DNA from: Erpobdella octoculata
Taxonomy: Eukaryota; Annelida; Clitellata; Hirudinida; Erpobdellidae
Assembly: GCA_963978895.1 (NCBI GenBank)
Contig: OZ022238.1
Location: 36,968,270 to 37,032,269, forward strand
Direction: 5' to 3'
DNA length: 64,000 bases
The notes beneath the pieces were generated by a model. It was not told where the DNA came from and made no database searches. It saw only the letters and a list, made by a program, of their open reading frames with translations. Position numbers and translations under genes: made by a program. Shown here one piece after another: positions 45,550 through 57,700 of this stretch (the stretch's first letter is position 1; each line of letters opens with the position of its first letter).

Positions 45550-47734
45550 CAGGCGCGGTCCCAGGATTTTCTGGTGGGGGGATGAAATTTATTTTTATTG
45601 GGAGTCTTATATTATATTTTGTTTTATAGATTTTAAAGTTATCATGAAGTTATGGGTGTGCTGTAAGCAAATTGCATTTTTGAACATAAGAAAAGTGTTT
45701 GTTTATTCAATCTCCCTACAAATACAATACAAAATAACATTGATATCGTGCCCTTATAAAAAAAAAACAATTCTTTCGCAAAGGCGCGCAGTTCTTCAAC
45801 ATCTCCTAATCAAAAAACTTATTAAAAAGATATGTTTTTAACCTAATCTTAACTTGTTTAATGTCTAAAGGATGACGAACATGCACTCTCCTACAACCTC
45901 AGTTAACACAAACGCAATATTCAAGTAGTGTTAGGTTTAAATCGAAAATTTGACGTTTTTGTTGGTCAAGTTCGACTCAAATGTATTTTCGTTCGTCGAG
46001 AATTCAATAGAACGAGTAGATAAATGACAATCTTGTTATTCAGGGTTTGAAGTTTGGCTAGAACTTTTGCACTCTCAATGCTTAGTTCCGATTTAAAGAA
46101 TGACGTAATCTTAATGAAGTTGCTGCAGCGCATTATTTTGCTGGAAGTTCAAGATTTTTGCTTGACATCTTAAACACAATAATTAGAGTGTGTGCAGTTG
46201 AATTAATAAAACAAATATGGATTTATGAATAATAAAATTAAGTACTTTACCACCTTTAGACTTCACAGAAAACAGTGGGTATTTTCTTTTAGATTGATCA
46301 ATGCAGTAGAAAAGATGCAGAGAAGGGCGACTAAACTGCGGCCATCCTGTGTGGGAATGCCATACGAAATAAGACTGAGAAAATTAAAACTTCCGACATT
46401 GAAATATAGAAGAATCAGAGTGGATTTGATTTTATTATTTGATTTGTTGGCTGGAGATCTAAGGAGCTTGGTTTGTCCGTCCCTGACCTTCTGTACGTAT
46501 GAAAGAACCAGAGGCCACGATAGAAAGCTGGTGACATCAGGTGCACACAAAGACTGCAGGAAGTATTTCTTTGGTAATAGAGTTATTCAGGAGTGGAATA
46601 GATTGCCACAGTCGGTCGTGTCAGCTGGAGATAAATATACTTTTAGGATATTATTAGATGCTTTTTGGGGTGAAAAAGTTTATGAGTTGTGAAGACGGGA
46701 ATTTTAGATGTGTTTTATGTTTAGTTTTTGAACTGACTCTAATTGTGTGACATTTTTAAATGTTTTTGGTTTGCTTGTGAGGTCATGTTGGGTTTTAGAT
46801 AGGTCTTCTGTTTAATTGACACTATGTTTTCGGTTTGCATGTGATGTCGTGCTGAATTTGGATATGTTTTCTGATTACTTTTGAATTGATTCATTGGGGG
46901 TGTGGACAGTTTTCTTTGTTTCTAGTTCGTTTGTGGGGTCGCGTTGTGCTTTTTTCTGTTCGTGCGGTTTTTTTTGTAATTCGGCAAGGAGTTATTTAAC
47001 TCGTGTTGACGACATAATAAATAAATAAATATAAGTATAAAGAAAACTAGTGTTCTAAACTTGCACAAACTCTTTTTTTTCTTTTTTTTAAACGATTAAC
47101 GCCAGCAAACATCAAACAATAGAAAAAAACTGAAAACCGAATGTGAATCGCTATAGCTGGATATCCTCATTTATAAGCTGCTATAGTTGGCAGGACATAA
47201 TCACTTTAATCACCTTCGGTTGGTATAGTAATGAGATATTAATTGCGTTTTGCTGATGCCCACACATTTCGAATTGGGCGAAGGTAGGAGGAAAGCGGCG
47301 GAGCGATACCATAGCCTATGAGGATCATCCGAGGCTGGTTAAATTGCTAGCTGCATGGGAAGTCGATTTGCCGGTCATTGTCCAACTTATTGCACTTATT
47401 AGTTGGCGGGCTGGAGTGAGTCGAGCCATGTGCCCACGAAAGCCTTGTGCTTTCGGTGGCCTCCTGCCTCAAAGCCAACATAAACGCGTCACCAAACACT
47501 CAAACATACATACCGTCTAAATTGTCTTATTGACAGATACAGACGTTAAACAAACCACACACACGCCCACACATTTCTTCATATTTTATAACTATCTAGG
47601 TTAAATAGATAGTTGGTGTTTGGCGGGGGGTTGTTTGCTGTATGTTTAACTTTATTTATTCATTGAAAAAAATTTAGCTCTGAGGCTGGTGGGGGGATGC
47701 ATCCCCAACATTCCTAATTGTAGGACCGCGCCTG
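45550..47734. mobile_element. hAT transposon 2 in the LINE, 8-bp TSD AACAGAGC
   Basis: The left end CAGGCGCGGTCCCAGG and the reversed right end CAGGCGCGGTCCTACA are flanked by perfect AACAGAGC at 45542-45549 and 47735-47742. GGTGGGGGGATG follows both ends. No hAT transposase remains. A plus-strand LINE 3' fragment lies inside (46225-47031). Confidence 0.92.
46225..47031 (+). mobile_element. 5'-truncated LINE (CR1/L2-like) nested in hAT 2
   Basis: The 155-codon frame 46225-46692 encodes a reverse-transcriptase C-terminus: VEKMQRRATKLRP, MPYEIRLRKLKLPTLKYRR, ERTRGHDRKLVTSG, then FFGNRVIQEWNRLPQSVVSA and a stop. The region after the stop carries GATGTCGTGCTGAATTTGG-like duplicated words and ends in (ATAA)n at about 47018-47031, a common 3' end for this group. 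The open frame suggests recent insertion. It belongs to a different LINE family from the host LINE at 41652-48190. Confidence 0.85.
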
Positions 47735-48190
47735 AACAGAGCGGTATTAATTGATTAGTTGCGTCTGTTCGCAGACTGATGCTCAGGTAGAAGCCCGTTT
47801 AATCGCAGATGCTACGTTGAGAGTCATCCCTAAATTTACCGCCTGCTGAAGGGTCTTTGAGATGAATAGAAGAATCAGGAGATGGGTCTGTAGTTGCCAG
47901 GTAACGATAATTCCAGGCTGGACTTTCAAGAATCAGTATGACCTGGGCCAGTCGAAAAATCTCGGCGAAGTAATCCTGTGATAGGGATCTATAGAAGATA
48001 TGGGTGAGGTAAAAACCGAGTAGTGGAGCGTATTCAATAAGAATCGACAATGGAATTTGATCTGAGCTGCATGATTTTGTAGAATTTTTCAGCAGTGAAC
48101 TCATGACTGATCACTCTGACATCATTTACTGACATTTACTTGATCGCCAAAATGTTAAGAGCGACTGAGACCGGCTTGATGCGGGAGACG

Positions 48191-48484
48191 TCGGTGTTTG
48201 CTCATCTATTCTTTTGAATATTTCTGAGTCAAGAATTGAAGTTTGCGTGGTTTTACATTACCAATTTTTTTAGACAACAAACTGCACAAATTATTTATTT
48301 TGCAACAAATAAGCTAAACGAAATATACATTAACAAAATAATATCGAAAGAAAGTAGATTTATACAGATGCTAATAAAAGTTGAACGTGTCCAAAAAAGG
48401 GAAAGTTATTTATCAAAAAACTTCTCATAAAAGAATAACAATGGAACATGTGGATGGAGTTTACGTCCCGTTTTAGAAATATTG
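48191..48484. other. 3' flank of the receptor gene
   Basis: Probable 3' UTR and downstream sequence of the minus-strand receptor gene. No clear AATAAA could be assigned with confidence. Confidence 0.35.
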
Positions 48485-51400
48485 TCACGTTCTTGAAGAA
48501 GTACATTGGGCATTGCAATCTGTTCGTGGAGGAAGGGGGATGGGAGCATTGTCATCTGAAGCAGCAGTCAAAGGTAACGATTCGCCAGCGTTTTGAATGG
48601 TGCCTGGACAACAGGCTTTGTCATACTCTTTTCTATCAAACTTAGGACTTTCGTATATATGCTCCACCTGATGCTGGACAGGTCTTCTGAAGTTTTCAAA
48701 CTCAGAACAATTGTAGTCTTGATCAACGTGGCATGGCAAAAGAGGTTTGAACGAAGATGGATATATAACACCAGAAGCAGCAGCTTGGGAATGTGAAATC
48801 TGAGAATTCGTCAGAGGAGAGTTTGGACATCTTGAATTGTTAAACGCATTTCTTTGCAACTGCCACGTTCTAAAATAATCATTTTCAATGTTGGAGCCAT
48901 CTAGTGAACCACCTGAAAATATATTATAAATATGATTACAATTATTTTTCACACATTTAAACTCATGATAGAAAACAAAAATGTTTATATCAATGATAAA
49001 ACACAATTTTGATAAGCAACCAAGTAGAACAGAGAGATAAGATATGCTGGGACATCAAGTTCATCATTTCAAGAGAAATGAAAAAAAAGCTTGCATCAAG
49101 CTGTCCAGTCAAGATTTGAATCCTACTCGTTTCACAGGTATGAAAGGTGCTAAGGATAGTTGCTCTATAATGAAACGAAACACCATAACGAAAGCTCAAT
49201 GGAATCAGTTTCACTTTAGTTTTCAATGTTTCAGGTATGTGAGCTGGATGTACAAGCTTTATAATGACTTTATGCTCAAGACTATATGCACATGAATGTT
49301 GTTATAAATGCTTTTATTAATTCTAATCTCTGTTTCTATTTTTTCCAATCAATTTTTGAGTCACTTCTTGATGATAGATTTTCTTCACATTTGTATACAT
49401 GCTCTTGCTTGATGATAATGCAATATTCAATAATTAGTTTTGCAATGAGTCAATTAATTTAGTTAGTCTCAATTTTGCATATTGTGACTTAATTCGAAAA
49501 AATTTAAAAAAATTTAAATTTGAGTTTTAATAACATAGAAGCATTTAGTTTAAAAACTTTTTTTGATATTGGCTTGTTATAGAAATGACTTTTCGCTATG
49601 CGCACTAACTCTATTGTTAAACACATGACCATCCATCTCTATGCCAACCCCTCTTTATCCACATAACCTTTCAATACATGCGAATACATGCATATGCAGA
49701 TCTTTTTCTTTATATACAAAACTTTATGCCGAGCATTCTAATTTATGCACTTCAGTTTCTCTTTACATGCGAGATTTTCTATTGAAGAACATAACTATCT
49801 CTTTATCCTTGAATAAGTTTTCTATCAATTTAAGGCAGAAGAGAAAACACTTTCAAGCAGCCTCCTTGTTAAACAAATTCAAGCCGTATAAAACAATTAC
49901 CTACAGTATTGAACAAAAATAAAAATCCTGCTGAATATATTCAAACAATAAATTTGATTAAAATTATAAAATAAAAAGCGCGGTAAAAAATTCCAACACT
50001 TCAACAACACCACTTTAACAAAATTATCTCAAGTTGCACCGAATGACTCGTACTACGTAAGGAAATGTTTTATATGCAACCCACGCTGTTTCTCCACCTT
50101 ACACACGCTGTACCTTGTCACCCTCACCAGGGGAGGTAACATTCCATTATAAATAGTCCACCTCACGAATTGTACTGCACCAGGATAATTGTTTTACTTT
50201 TGTTCAACATGCACGACAGGTAGAATATCATGTTGAAAATAAAAAATAACGTTTTAATTTACAATTAAATTCAGTTAGAAAAGCCAATTTTAAATAGTTT
50301 CTTGAATGTTAAGTTTCATCTATCATAAGAAGTTCAAATTAATTATTTTTGAGAATATTTCTGCTCAACATATCAATCCATATTAAGGATTTCGTGCAAT
50401 ATGTTTCAAATGTTAGCTAATATTCTTGGAATGTCATTCTGGATGTATTTAAATTTTTACATCTGTAACATTTACAGTTTCTGAGTAGCTGTTACTTTAA
50501 AAAACAAAAAACCCTATTTTCCACCCCATATTTGAGGTCCTGGAAATCAAATTTGCAAAATTTATTAAACACGTATTTTCTATTTTTTTAAGAAGAATCT
50601 AGATACCAAATTTCAAAAGCTCCTCGTTTTTGGTTTTCGAGATACACGTTGTTTTAGAAAAAACATTTGTTTTCCAGTTTCATCCTCTCAGAAGAAAAAT
50701 TTTAAAAAATTCTTTTTTAGTGGGTGCTTACGCTATAAAAATAATAAATATGTTCCAAATTTCACGTTCCTAGGATGAGGCGTTTGAGCTCGGCGTTGAT
50801 TATCAGTCATTCAGGACATGTTCTTTTATATATATAGATATACTAACTTCGACAGTGTTTGTTTACGACGCTGTCATCAATGATCTACCCCGAACCAATA
50901 ACGTCTTCGAAAGATGGCATAGAGGTTTTAGCAAGCTCATAGGAGCTAACCATTCAACAATATGGAAATTCATCGATGCTTTGAAGATGGCACAAAACAT
51001 TAATAAAGCAAAGATTGAATAGAACTTTGCTGTTCAACAGCAAAGTCCGGGAAAGAGGATTTACAAGGAAACATCAGCAAGGATCAAAATCATAGTTGCC
51101 GATTATAATCAAGTCCAGTACATGAATATCTTCAAGAAATAGCAAACAACTTGAGTTTTTAAGTCTAACTTTCTCAACTTTTAAAACTAACTTATTGATG
51201 TAGACTGATTTTGTTTGAATGTTTATTGTTACATAACATTTTATAATTCACTATTATTTTATAAGTCACTATTATTATGTCATCGTCTTATTCTTTATAA
51301 TTTTATGCAAATCGCTATTTTGATGCTGTCGCTATTTTGATGCTGTCGCTATTTTGATGCTGTCGCTATTTTGAAGATCGCCATTTTGATGATCGCCATT

Positions 51401-54207
51401 TTGTGATCGCCATTTTTGCCAAGTTCCAGTAGAGCTGAAACTTGGGAAATAGACTCGTTCTAGAAAACAACGTATTCAAATAAGTTTTGGGAATCCTCCA
51501 AATCTCTTCAACCTCCAAATTGCATTACAACAATACTGATTTTTGGAGGGCTAATAATTTATCCACTTTCCGTCATCCAATCGAGCTGAAACTTTGAACA
51601 TAGATTTTTTTCTAGACGACAATGCACACAATCAAATGTTGTGAAACCTCCAACCCTGCCATTTTTTTAGATAAAATTCTTTTTTTAAATTTTCTAAACA
51701 ATTTACTTTTAAATTATAATAAATCAGAAGATAAAAATTTCAGTTTCAGTCTGCATTACTCTCCTCCCATAATAAAAACAATCAATGAAATAATGATATA
51801 TGCAGTATACGGCTGCTTTCAGTAGATATTCATGTCATAAAACACATTATTTCATGACACAATGTATAATATCGATATTCACCTCATTCATTTCAGTCAT
51901 AGAAGAAATCTTTAACAATAGATAGATGTAAAAAGTAAAAAGTAAGTAAGAAGCGTGTCGGTTCGCAGATACATACAGATACATCATTTAATAAGACTAT
52001 CATAGAACTATAAACTTATATGTGAAATAAAATCGATCATGCAATACAAATAATTCTCAAATAATCAAATAATTTATATAAGTTATTTACTAATAAAAGT
52101 TAGTTTTTAGTTTTTGAAAATACACGTCAAGTTCAAAATTCAATAAAGGGTATTAGTATTAACGTATCTAAAGGATACTATGTGCCAAACATTCTATAGA
52201 CTGATAGACTGACACCTTGTTGGTATAATAAATTGTTATGGATGAATCAGTGACGCATCCGTGCAGCTAGCAGACTTGGCAAGATTCCCATAATTTCAAA
52301 CGTATCTAATACATCACATTAAATCCCTTTACAAACTTACTATATTATCTAATTAATTAATATTAAGTGTTAACCAATTAGAAATGTATCAAATGAAAAA
52401 CTGATATGTAATATAAAAAAACATGACTTGAGAGAAGGCTCTTCACAAGGCTATATAATCATATAAATGGTAATTATTGAATTGCATACTTGATTGATTT
52501 GCAGCAGCTTGCAACCATTTGATCATTGCAAATCAAGTTTAAGTACTATCTTTCCCAAAAGCTTGAAATCTAATTTTAAAATTAAATGTCAACTTCTGTT
52601 ACAATTCAAACATTGCATTAGCACTTGGAAATGAAACAAAAAATGCCAGGCCACTTAAATAGCTTACATTCTACATATAAGAAAGCTTCTTCAGCCTCAA
52701 ACAGCTCAACATTATTAATCACAATCTCATACAGCAGAATATAGACTAACCACGTATTTTAAACAACCATTTAGTCAGCCAGATAAAAAATTGCACAAGT
52801 TAAGTTATGGAAAGAGAGCAATAACAAATTCTAAGTAATTTGTAGCGTTCGAAAAAAAAGGTTGAATCTTGAATTCATAATAAAAGAAATCGTTTATATA
52901 TGAGTGTATGTTCGTTTGAAGTTATTTCTTTCTATAAAATCTTTCCCATATTACCATATGGGTCTAAGCTGTGTGAGCAGTTCTCGATGCAATTAGAGTT
53001 GAAATAAGTTTCAAAGACGGATAATTAACTAATTTGCTCATTCCATTTCGTCATAATTCGCTTAACGTGTTTATAATTATACATTATTTTAATTATCAGA
53101 AGGAGGTCATTTATGGAATCATAACCGAAAGAATATAAGAGACAGCAAATCATTTCCTACCATGTCAGTATGAACAAGAATATCTTCGTTTTTCTTACTT
53201 ATAACCAAATAAACTGATGAGATGAAGAACATATAGTGATGATGACTTATATGCTTTTCCATTGAGTAATTGAAATTTTTTGTTATATGGACTGTACCAT
53301 CTACTGGTATCTACGCCTAGTCAATGACCCACCCAACTTTGTGGATCATTTTCCAGCAACCATGCAGCCTATTCGATGCACAATGATGAAACTTGTGAAT
53401 ACTTTTTTTGTTTTTGTGACGTCTCATTTTAAAATGCCTCCATTTTTCTACAGTCACTTAAGTTTCCACTCTGCCTTACCTTTAGTGCTTGTGGCAACTT
53501 AATGATGCTCCAGTAGTTTGAGGATAATAGAACTGAAACTTCATTCATAAATAAACGCGTACAAAAAATAATTTACCTGCCAAATCAAGTGACAAAGACT
53601 TGGGCGTAGCAGAGCCGTGTCTGGAAAGACTTGTAAGATCATTGCCGCACCTGGCCAGATGGTACTCTGCCAAACATCTGGGACTTGAACAAACTCCACT
53701 TGTGCATGCTTGTGTCTGCTGACGTCTCCTGCAAGAAATTCAGAAATCAAAAAATTCACATCCTAAATCACAAAATAATGTTTGAAAACAATAACTTTAA
53801 TATAATCAATAAAAAACATTAACCTCTTGAGGAAAATTATGCCAGCAAGAAATATTATAACTCCTATAATCAAGGCGATACCAATAATCGTGGCAACTGC
53901 TATCCCTGTAAACAAACAATTTGAACAACTGAAACTTTCAAAGATCTCTTCCATGAACAATTTAAAACTTACACTGAGATTCTGTGAACACTATCCAAAA
54001 AGATCCAAAAAAGGAACTTGACGACATAGGACCTAAAGAAAAGAAACAAATTGAAAATGTTGCAAATGAACACAAAACCAGCCAAATGTTTTTTAACAGC
54101 TAATTCTGACTTTTTATTTATGCTGAGCGGCTGAACAAACACATAAAAATCGAAAAATAAACAACTTTATTCCCCAGATAACGAATTATTATCCATGCAC
54201 TTACACA

Positions 54208-54252
<45 letters not shown>

Positions 54253-56812
54253 GTCTGTAGACTAATTAATAATAACAGCGCGAGTCATGGGCGCCCGCGT
54301 GAATTTTTGCAGGCAGGGGGGGGGCAAGTTTTTTATTTTTTTCTCTCTTCCCTTTTGTCTCATATTGTCTCTCCGGTTTCTTCTTTTTTCCCAAAATTGA
54401 GTCCCAAGAAAATTTTTGAAATTTTTTGTTAAAAATTAGGTATATATATAGTACAATTTTACTTAACTTTATTTTATTTTACATCATAATAAATATTCCA
54501 AAATGCTTTAAAAACACTGAAAATTGCAAAAATGCTTTGGTTGGAAAGGTTTATATCTCCTACACAACCAAACTGTCATTGTTGATAGAAATGTGTGTAC
54601 CTTTGCAGAAAAGTTGGAAAAAATTTTACGAAAATGAGAGGAAGCTATCAAATAGTCATTCATCAGTAAAATACCTCAGTAATGTTATTGGAGGCCTATT
54701 TAAACAACTATACATGAGCTTATCAACTAATACAAGCTGAAATAAATATTATACTTAGAATAAACTATTTAACTAGTGGTGGATCAGTGATTCTGGATAA
54801 TTTTCATGCATCAAAGTATTTAGAGAAACGTGAATAGAGTAAAAAAAAGGGAGAATCTGGGGGATGTATTTTTAAAGATAATGATGATGATGATGATGAT
54901 GATATCGATATAACAATAGAAGGAGTCAAAGTTGTTACAATTAATTCTAAATGTTTTAATTATATTTTTTTCTATTTTTGTCTAAAAAATTTAAACCGGA
55001 AATCCAGGGGGAAGCACCCCCTTGCCCCCCCTGCGGGCGCCCATGGCGCGAGTACAAAGCGTTAAATTTAATAAAATATGTAACAATATTAACAACATAC
55101 CACCCCAGTGAGAAGATGAGCATTCTTTCAATTCTCCAACCCATGAATTTTGATCACAAATCAATTGGAACCTCTCGTTTGTGTTATTACATATAATAAC
55201 ACTCACTGAGCCAGTTCTATCAACCCAGCCACCACTTACAGCGGACAAATCAGCACATCCGTGTACTGAAATATAATTAAAAATCATTTTAAATGTTTAT
55301 CAAAGTCTATTAAATTCCTTTGATGATAAAGCTCGAGACAGCTTTCCTACACAGCATTCCACATCTAGCGTGCAATAATAGCTTGCTGCTTGCATCATAC
55401 TTATCTGAAGCAAAGAAGGTAACAATATAATAGGATGAATAAAATAGATTAATAGATAATTCTAATGTACTTGCAACTTGCAATCTAAAGATACCACATG
55501 CTTTATTAATGAACATATGGATATATCGTACCTAAAGTTAAACAACAAAAAGTATCCTTACAAGTATATTTGAGTAGAAAATATCCCAAGTTAGTTCTCT
55601 TTGGCAGGCCTTTGTTAATCAGAGGTTTGTTGGGAACGGCGGCTACAATTCTGACCTCGATCATATCAGTCTCTGAAGCGTAGACATTCTGCTCCCTTTG
55701 ATCGCTACTGCATATCGTGTGCCCTGTCGATCTGGTCCTGTTGTTGAACAGTTCTTTTTTTTTATTGTCAGATGTTTGTGTAAGAAATTCCATAACACTG
55801 GAAAGTTTTACCTACTTCTCTTTGACAACTGCATGAACTTGGCAGGAAGATTTATCGTGGTTGGCCACCGTGAAGTCGAGAAGGTGAAGATGAATGGTCT
55901 GGCCTCGTGGAGCTTGCAAGATCCAAGGAACGTCAATGGAGCCACAACCAGATTCCTCTGTGACGATGTTACCAAAATAACCACTTTGGTCGTTCAACTT
56001 AACGAGTGTACCTCCCTCATCTGGTCGCATGCATTTTGACGGAGGAAATGAGATTACTGTAACAAAATTACTGTTCCAATTAAATGAAAAACTACAAATG
56101 CAACTACTAAACAATAACAATTATTAAATAATAAATAACAAATAATAACAAATAATGTGTCATCCGCAGTAATTTGTTTTTCAGGAAATGTTCTGAATGA
56201 CAACGAAGTTAATTAAATAACAACTAGTGACAGAAGTAATTTATCATTTTTGACGTAATAAGCAAAATTCATCGCTCAACCACGAAACTACAAACTACTG
56301 TCAACTGGCAGACACGAACACAAAACAAATGAGTTCTGAGTCCCCCCCCCCGCTCGTTGAAATTACGCTCGACTTAATTATAAGACTACGTGCCACCACT
56401 GACAAAAAGAAATGTTATTTAAAATAAAATTCACATTTATTTAAAGGTATAAGTTATAAAAGTTGTCATATAAACTACGTGAGCGTGACATTCTAACCAG
56501 GGAGACATAGGAAGGTGGCCTCCAAGTAACCTCTGGATTCTTGTACACACGGTAGTAGTTGATGTTCTGCAATGTGGTCTATTATGGAAGATACTCTCAC
56601 TTCACACGATCTCCTCCCGGAACAATGCAAGTCGAAGAGTGGAAGAACATCAATGTCACAGTTGACATCTGTTTTACTGCCTGCTTTGAGACATCTGGAA
56701 ACTTTCATCCTGCCATACTTGGCAGATTTCATCACAACCACTCTGCTATCATCTCCATCCACGCAATTCGCTCTGAACATTTCTCTCTCGCATAGTTCTG
56801 TTGTCTTGCTTG
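48485..56812 (-). CDS. SUEL-lectin/CUB/Sushi single-pass receptor, first exon missing
   Basis: Eight minus-strand exons keep phase: 56498-56812, 55816-56056, 55562-55737, 55101-55265, 53973-54032, 53824-53905, 53577-53728, 48485-48912 (stop TGA); 539 visible residues. Order: SUEL/rhamnose-binding lectin domain (exon 1; AKYGRMKVSRCLK, LHCSGRRSCEVRVSS, GYLEATFLCLP). CUB-like domain (exons 2-3; SGCGSIDVPWILQAP to LGYFLLKYT). Sushi-like domain with four Cys and a late Trp (exon 4; GCADLSAVSGGW, ICDQNSWVGELKEC). Ser/Phe stalk (exon 5). Membrane helix IAVATIIGIALIIGVIIFLA with stop-transfer LKRRRQQ (exon 6-7). The tail of about 195 residues has HIYESP and PIPLPPR near its end. It probably binds glycans or matrix at the cell surface, as EVA-1-type SUEL receptors do; this is inference. 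The 4.66-kb last intron is full of repeats. The signal-peptide exon was not found. Confidence 0.88.
49305..49460 (-). repeat. Dispersed repeat family C, subfamily 2, reverse copy in intron
   Basis: Reverse complement of 13150-13330, with TTGAGTCACTTCTTGATGAT and TTTGTATACATGCTCTTGC as landmarks. Confidence 0.75.
49461..50439. other. Intronic sequence of the receptor gene
   Basis: No exon or repeat recognised. A more G+C-rich stretch at 50035-50205 is unexplained. Confidence 0.3.
50440..50838 (-). mobile_element. Helitron 5' fragment in receptor intron
   Basis: The minus strand starts TCTATATATATAAAAGAACA (first base 50838) and continues with AATCAACGCCGAGCTCAAAC and one copy of the 156-bp repeat of the 43622-45269 Helitron. 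The 3' part is absent. The TGAC array here is only two or three units long. Confidence 0.8.
50839..51311. other. Intronic sequence of the receptor gene
   Basis: Nothing recognised. Confidence 0.3.
51312..51418. repeat. 17-18-bp tandem repeat (CGCTATTTTGATGCTGT)
   Basis: Four good units followed by three shortened ones (GATCGCCATTTTGAT). Confidence 0.9.
51419..53576. other. Long receptor intron, no further features
   Basis: AT-rich intronic sequence. No splice-flanked open frame was supported. Confidence 0.35.
54204..54247. repeat. (CA)n microsatellite
   Basis: About 22 CA units, intronic. Confidence 0.95.
54286..55045. mobile_element. 760-bp hAT-type element in receptor intron, TSD GCGCGAGT
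   Basis: The left end CATGGGCGCCCGCGTGAA and the reversed right end CATGGGCGCCCGCAGGGG are flanked by perfect GCGCGAGT at 54278-54285 and 55046-55053. G-runs follow both ends. A plus-strand frame of 104 codons (54426-54740) has no recognised transposase motif. A GAT trinucleotide run lies near 54880. It is inserted between the Sushi exon and the stalk exon. Confidence 0.92.
56057..56497. other. Receptor intron between SUEL and CUB exons
   Basis: Contains AATAACAAATAATA repeats near 56130 and a C10-type run at 56342-56351. Nothing else recognised. Confidence 0.4.
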
Positions 56813-57369
56813 CTGTCGGGAAAATCAAAAATTTTAACTTTACATCTATAAAATAGTTTACTCAAAAAAAAAATAATTCAAAAAGATTTAATGCATAAAC
56901 AAAAAGCGAACTATTAATTACGCAGGACATTCATGACCCAGCAAGAGTGAATATAGATCACCTGCTGCCAATCAGACAACGTGCCAAGCGATGTAGTGTA
57001 TTATTAATGAGGCCAAGTCAAATGTTTTTTTTTCCACCAACGTATAGGAACGCCGGGCTTTCTTTTCGAAATTGTTTTCCATCGACAACATTAGACAATA
57101 TTTCTCTCTAACTCGCAATTAGGAAGAGATCGAGCGGACGTTATAAGGACGTGAAAATAATAAAATGATGATCAGAGCGGCGTGGAACGGCTCTATAAAG
57201 TGAATATAAATTAGACGGACGACCGATAAAGCGTTGCGGAAATCAGGAAATAGAAAATCGATGTTGGCAAGTGAATGAGCACAATGAAATGCATCGATCA
57301 AGATGTTACTATTAAAATCATTGCGTTCTCGCTCGAAAGCTGCGCACGACACAAGTTTCGTTTCAAGAC

Positions 57370-57700
57370 GGTTTTGATTGGTTGAACTCTGCGGGTCGCA
57401 AACGTCGGGGTCACGTGACCTCGTTCGCATGGCGAAGTTCTTTCGTGTTTTGAAAAATGACGAACACAGTCGTTCGTGAGTGCAGAGAGTCACGTGGAGA
57501 GGAGAGAGGTCGTTTTTCGAAAAATTTTCGTTATTGCAGATCTGCCGTGCAAACACGTGCGTTGGAACCAACGGAAGTGATTAGGAGCGTGTTTGGTCGT
57601 CCTCTCGTGGGAGTTGAGGAAATTAGAAACACCCAAGTCACATGACCACGCACACACCTCTGAAGTACACAAAACATCATGCTACCACGTGACAGACAGT
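57370..57700 (-). promoter_or_regulatory. E-box cluster, likely promoter region of the receptor gene
   Basis: Four CACGTG E-boxes lie in 280 bp: 57412-57417, 57491-57496, 57554-57559 and 57686-57691. The first sits in GTCACGTGAC (57410-57419), the full palindrome preferred by TFEB/MITF/USF-type bHLH-ZIP factors. A CCAAT box in minus orientation (read as GATTGGTT on the plus strand) is at about 57375-57382. The region is richer in CpG than its surroundings and lies about 600 bp upstream of the first visible receptor exon. A possible short signal-peptide start (MHFIVLIHL) occurs at about 57294 on the minus strand, but without a good donor. Function is inferred from position and motifs. Confidence 0.45.

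Larger units (their letters stand above)
41652..48190 (-). mobile_element. L2/jockey-like LINE split by two hAT insertions
   Basis: Three collinear minus-strand pieces. 47743-48190 has KSCSSDQIPLSILIEY (start of the reverse transcriptase). 45417-45541 has KVLSDVFIEADQGQLTTL and DHGILLRRLETKFEF. 41652-42654 has ALAWMWSYITGRRHTVR, then a decayed YADD region (YDYADL at about 42460), RLNASKTECIWL, LGVYNDSAVSFRDHISRL and APPYLSSLISPVSAIPERS. Cutting out the hATs (42663-45408 and 45550-47734) with one target repeat each joins the pieces, in frame at the first junction. Frameshifts and stops make it inactive. The 5' end is lost. Confidence 0.88.

Noticed and set aside
47799..48104. Possible separate minus-strand gene of 101 codons
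   Set aside because: It matches the start of a LINE reverse transcriptase and is collinear with pieces at 45417 and 41652.
57119..57571. 150-codon minus-strand frame
   Set aside because: No domain, no splice agreement with the receptor exon phase, and it overlaps the E-box-rich region; likely chance in higher-G+C DNA.
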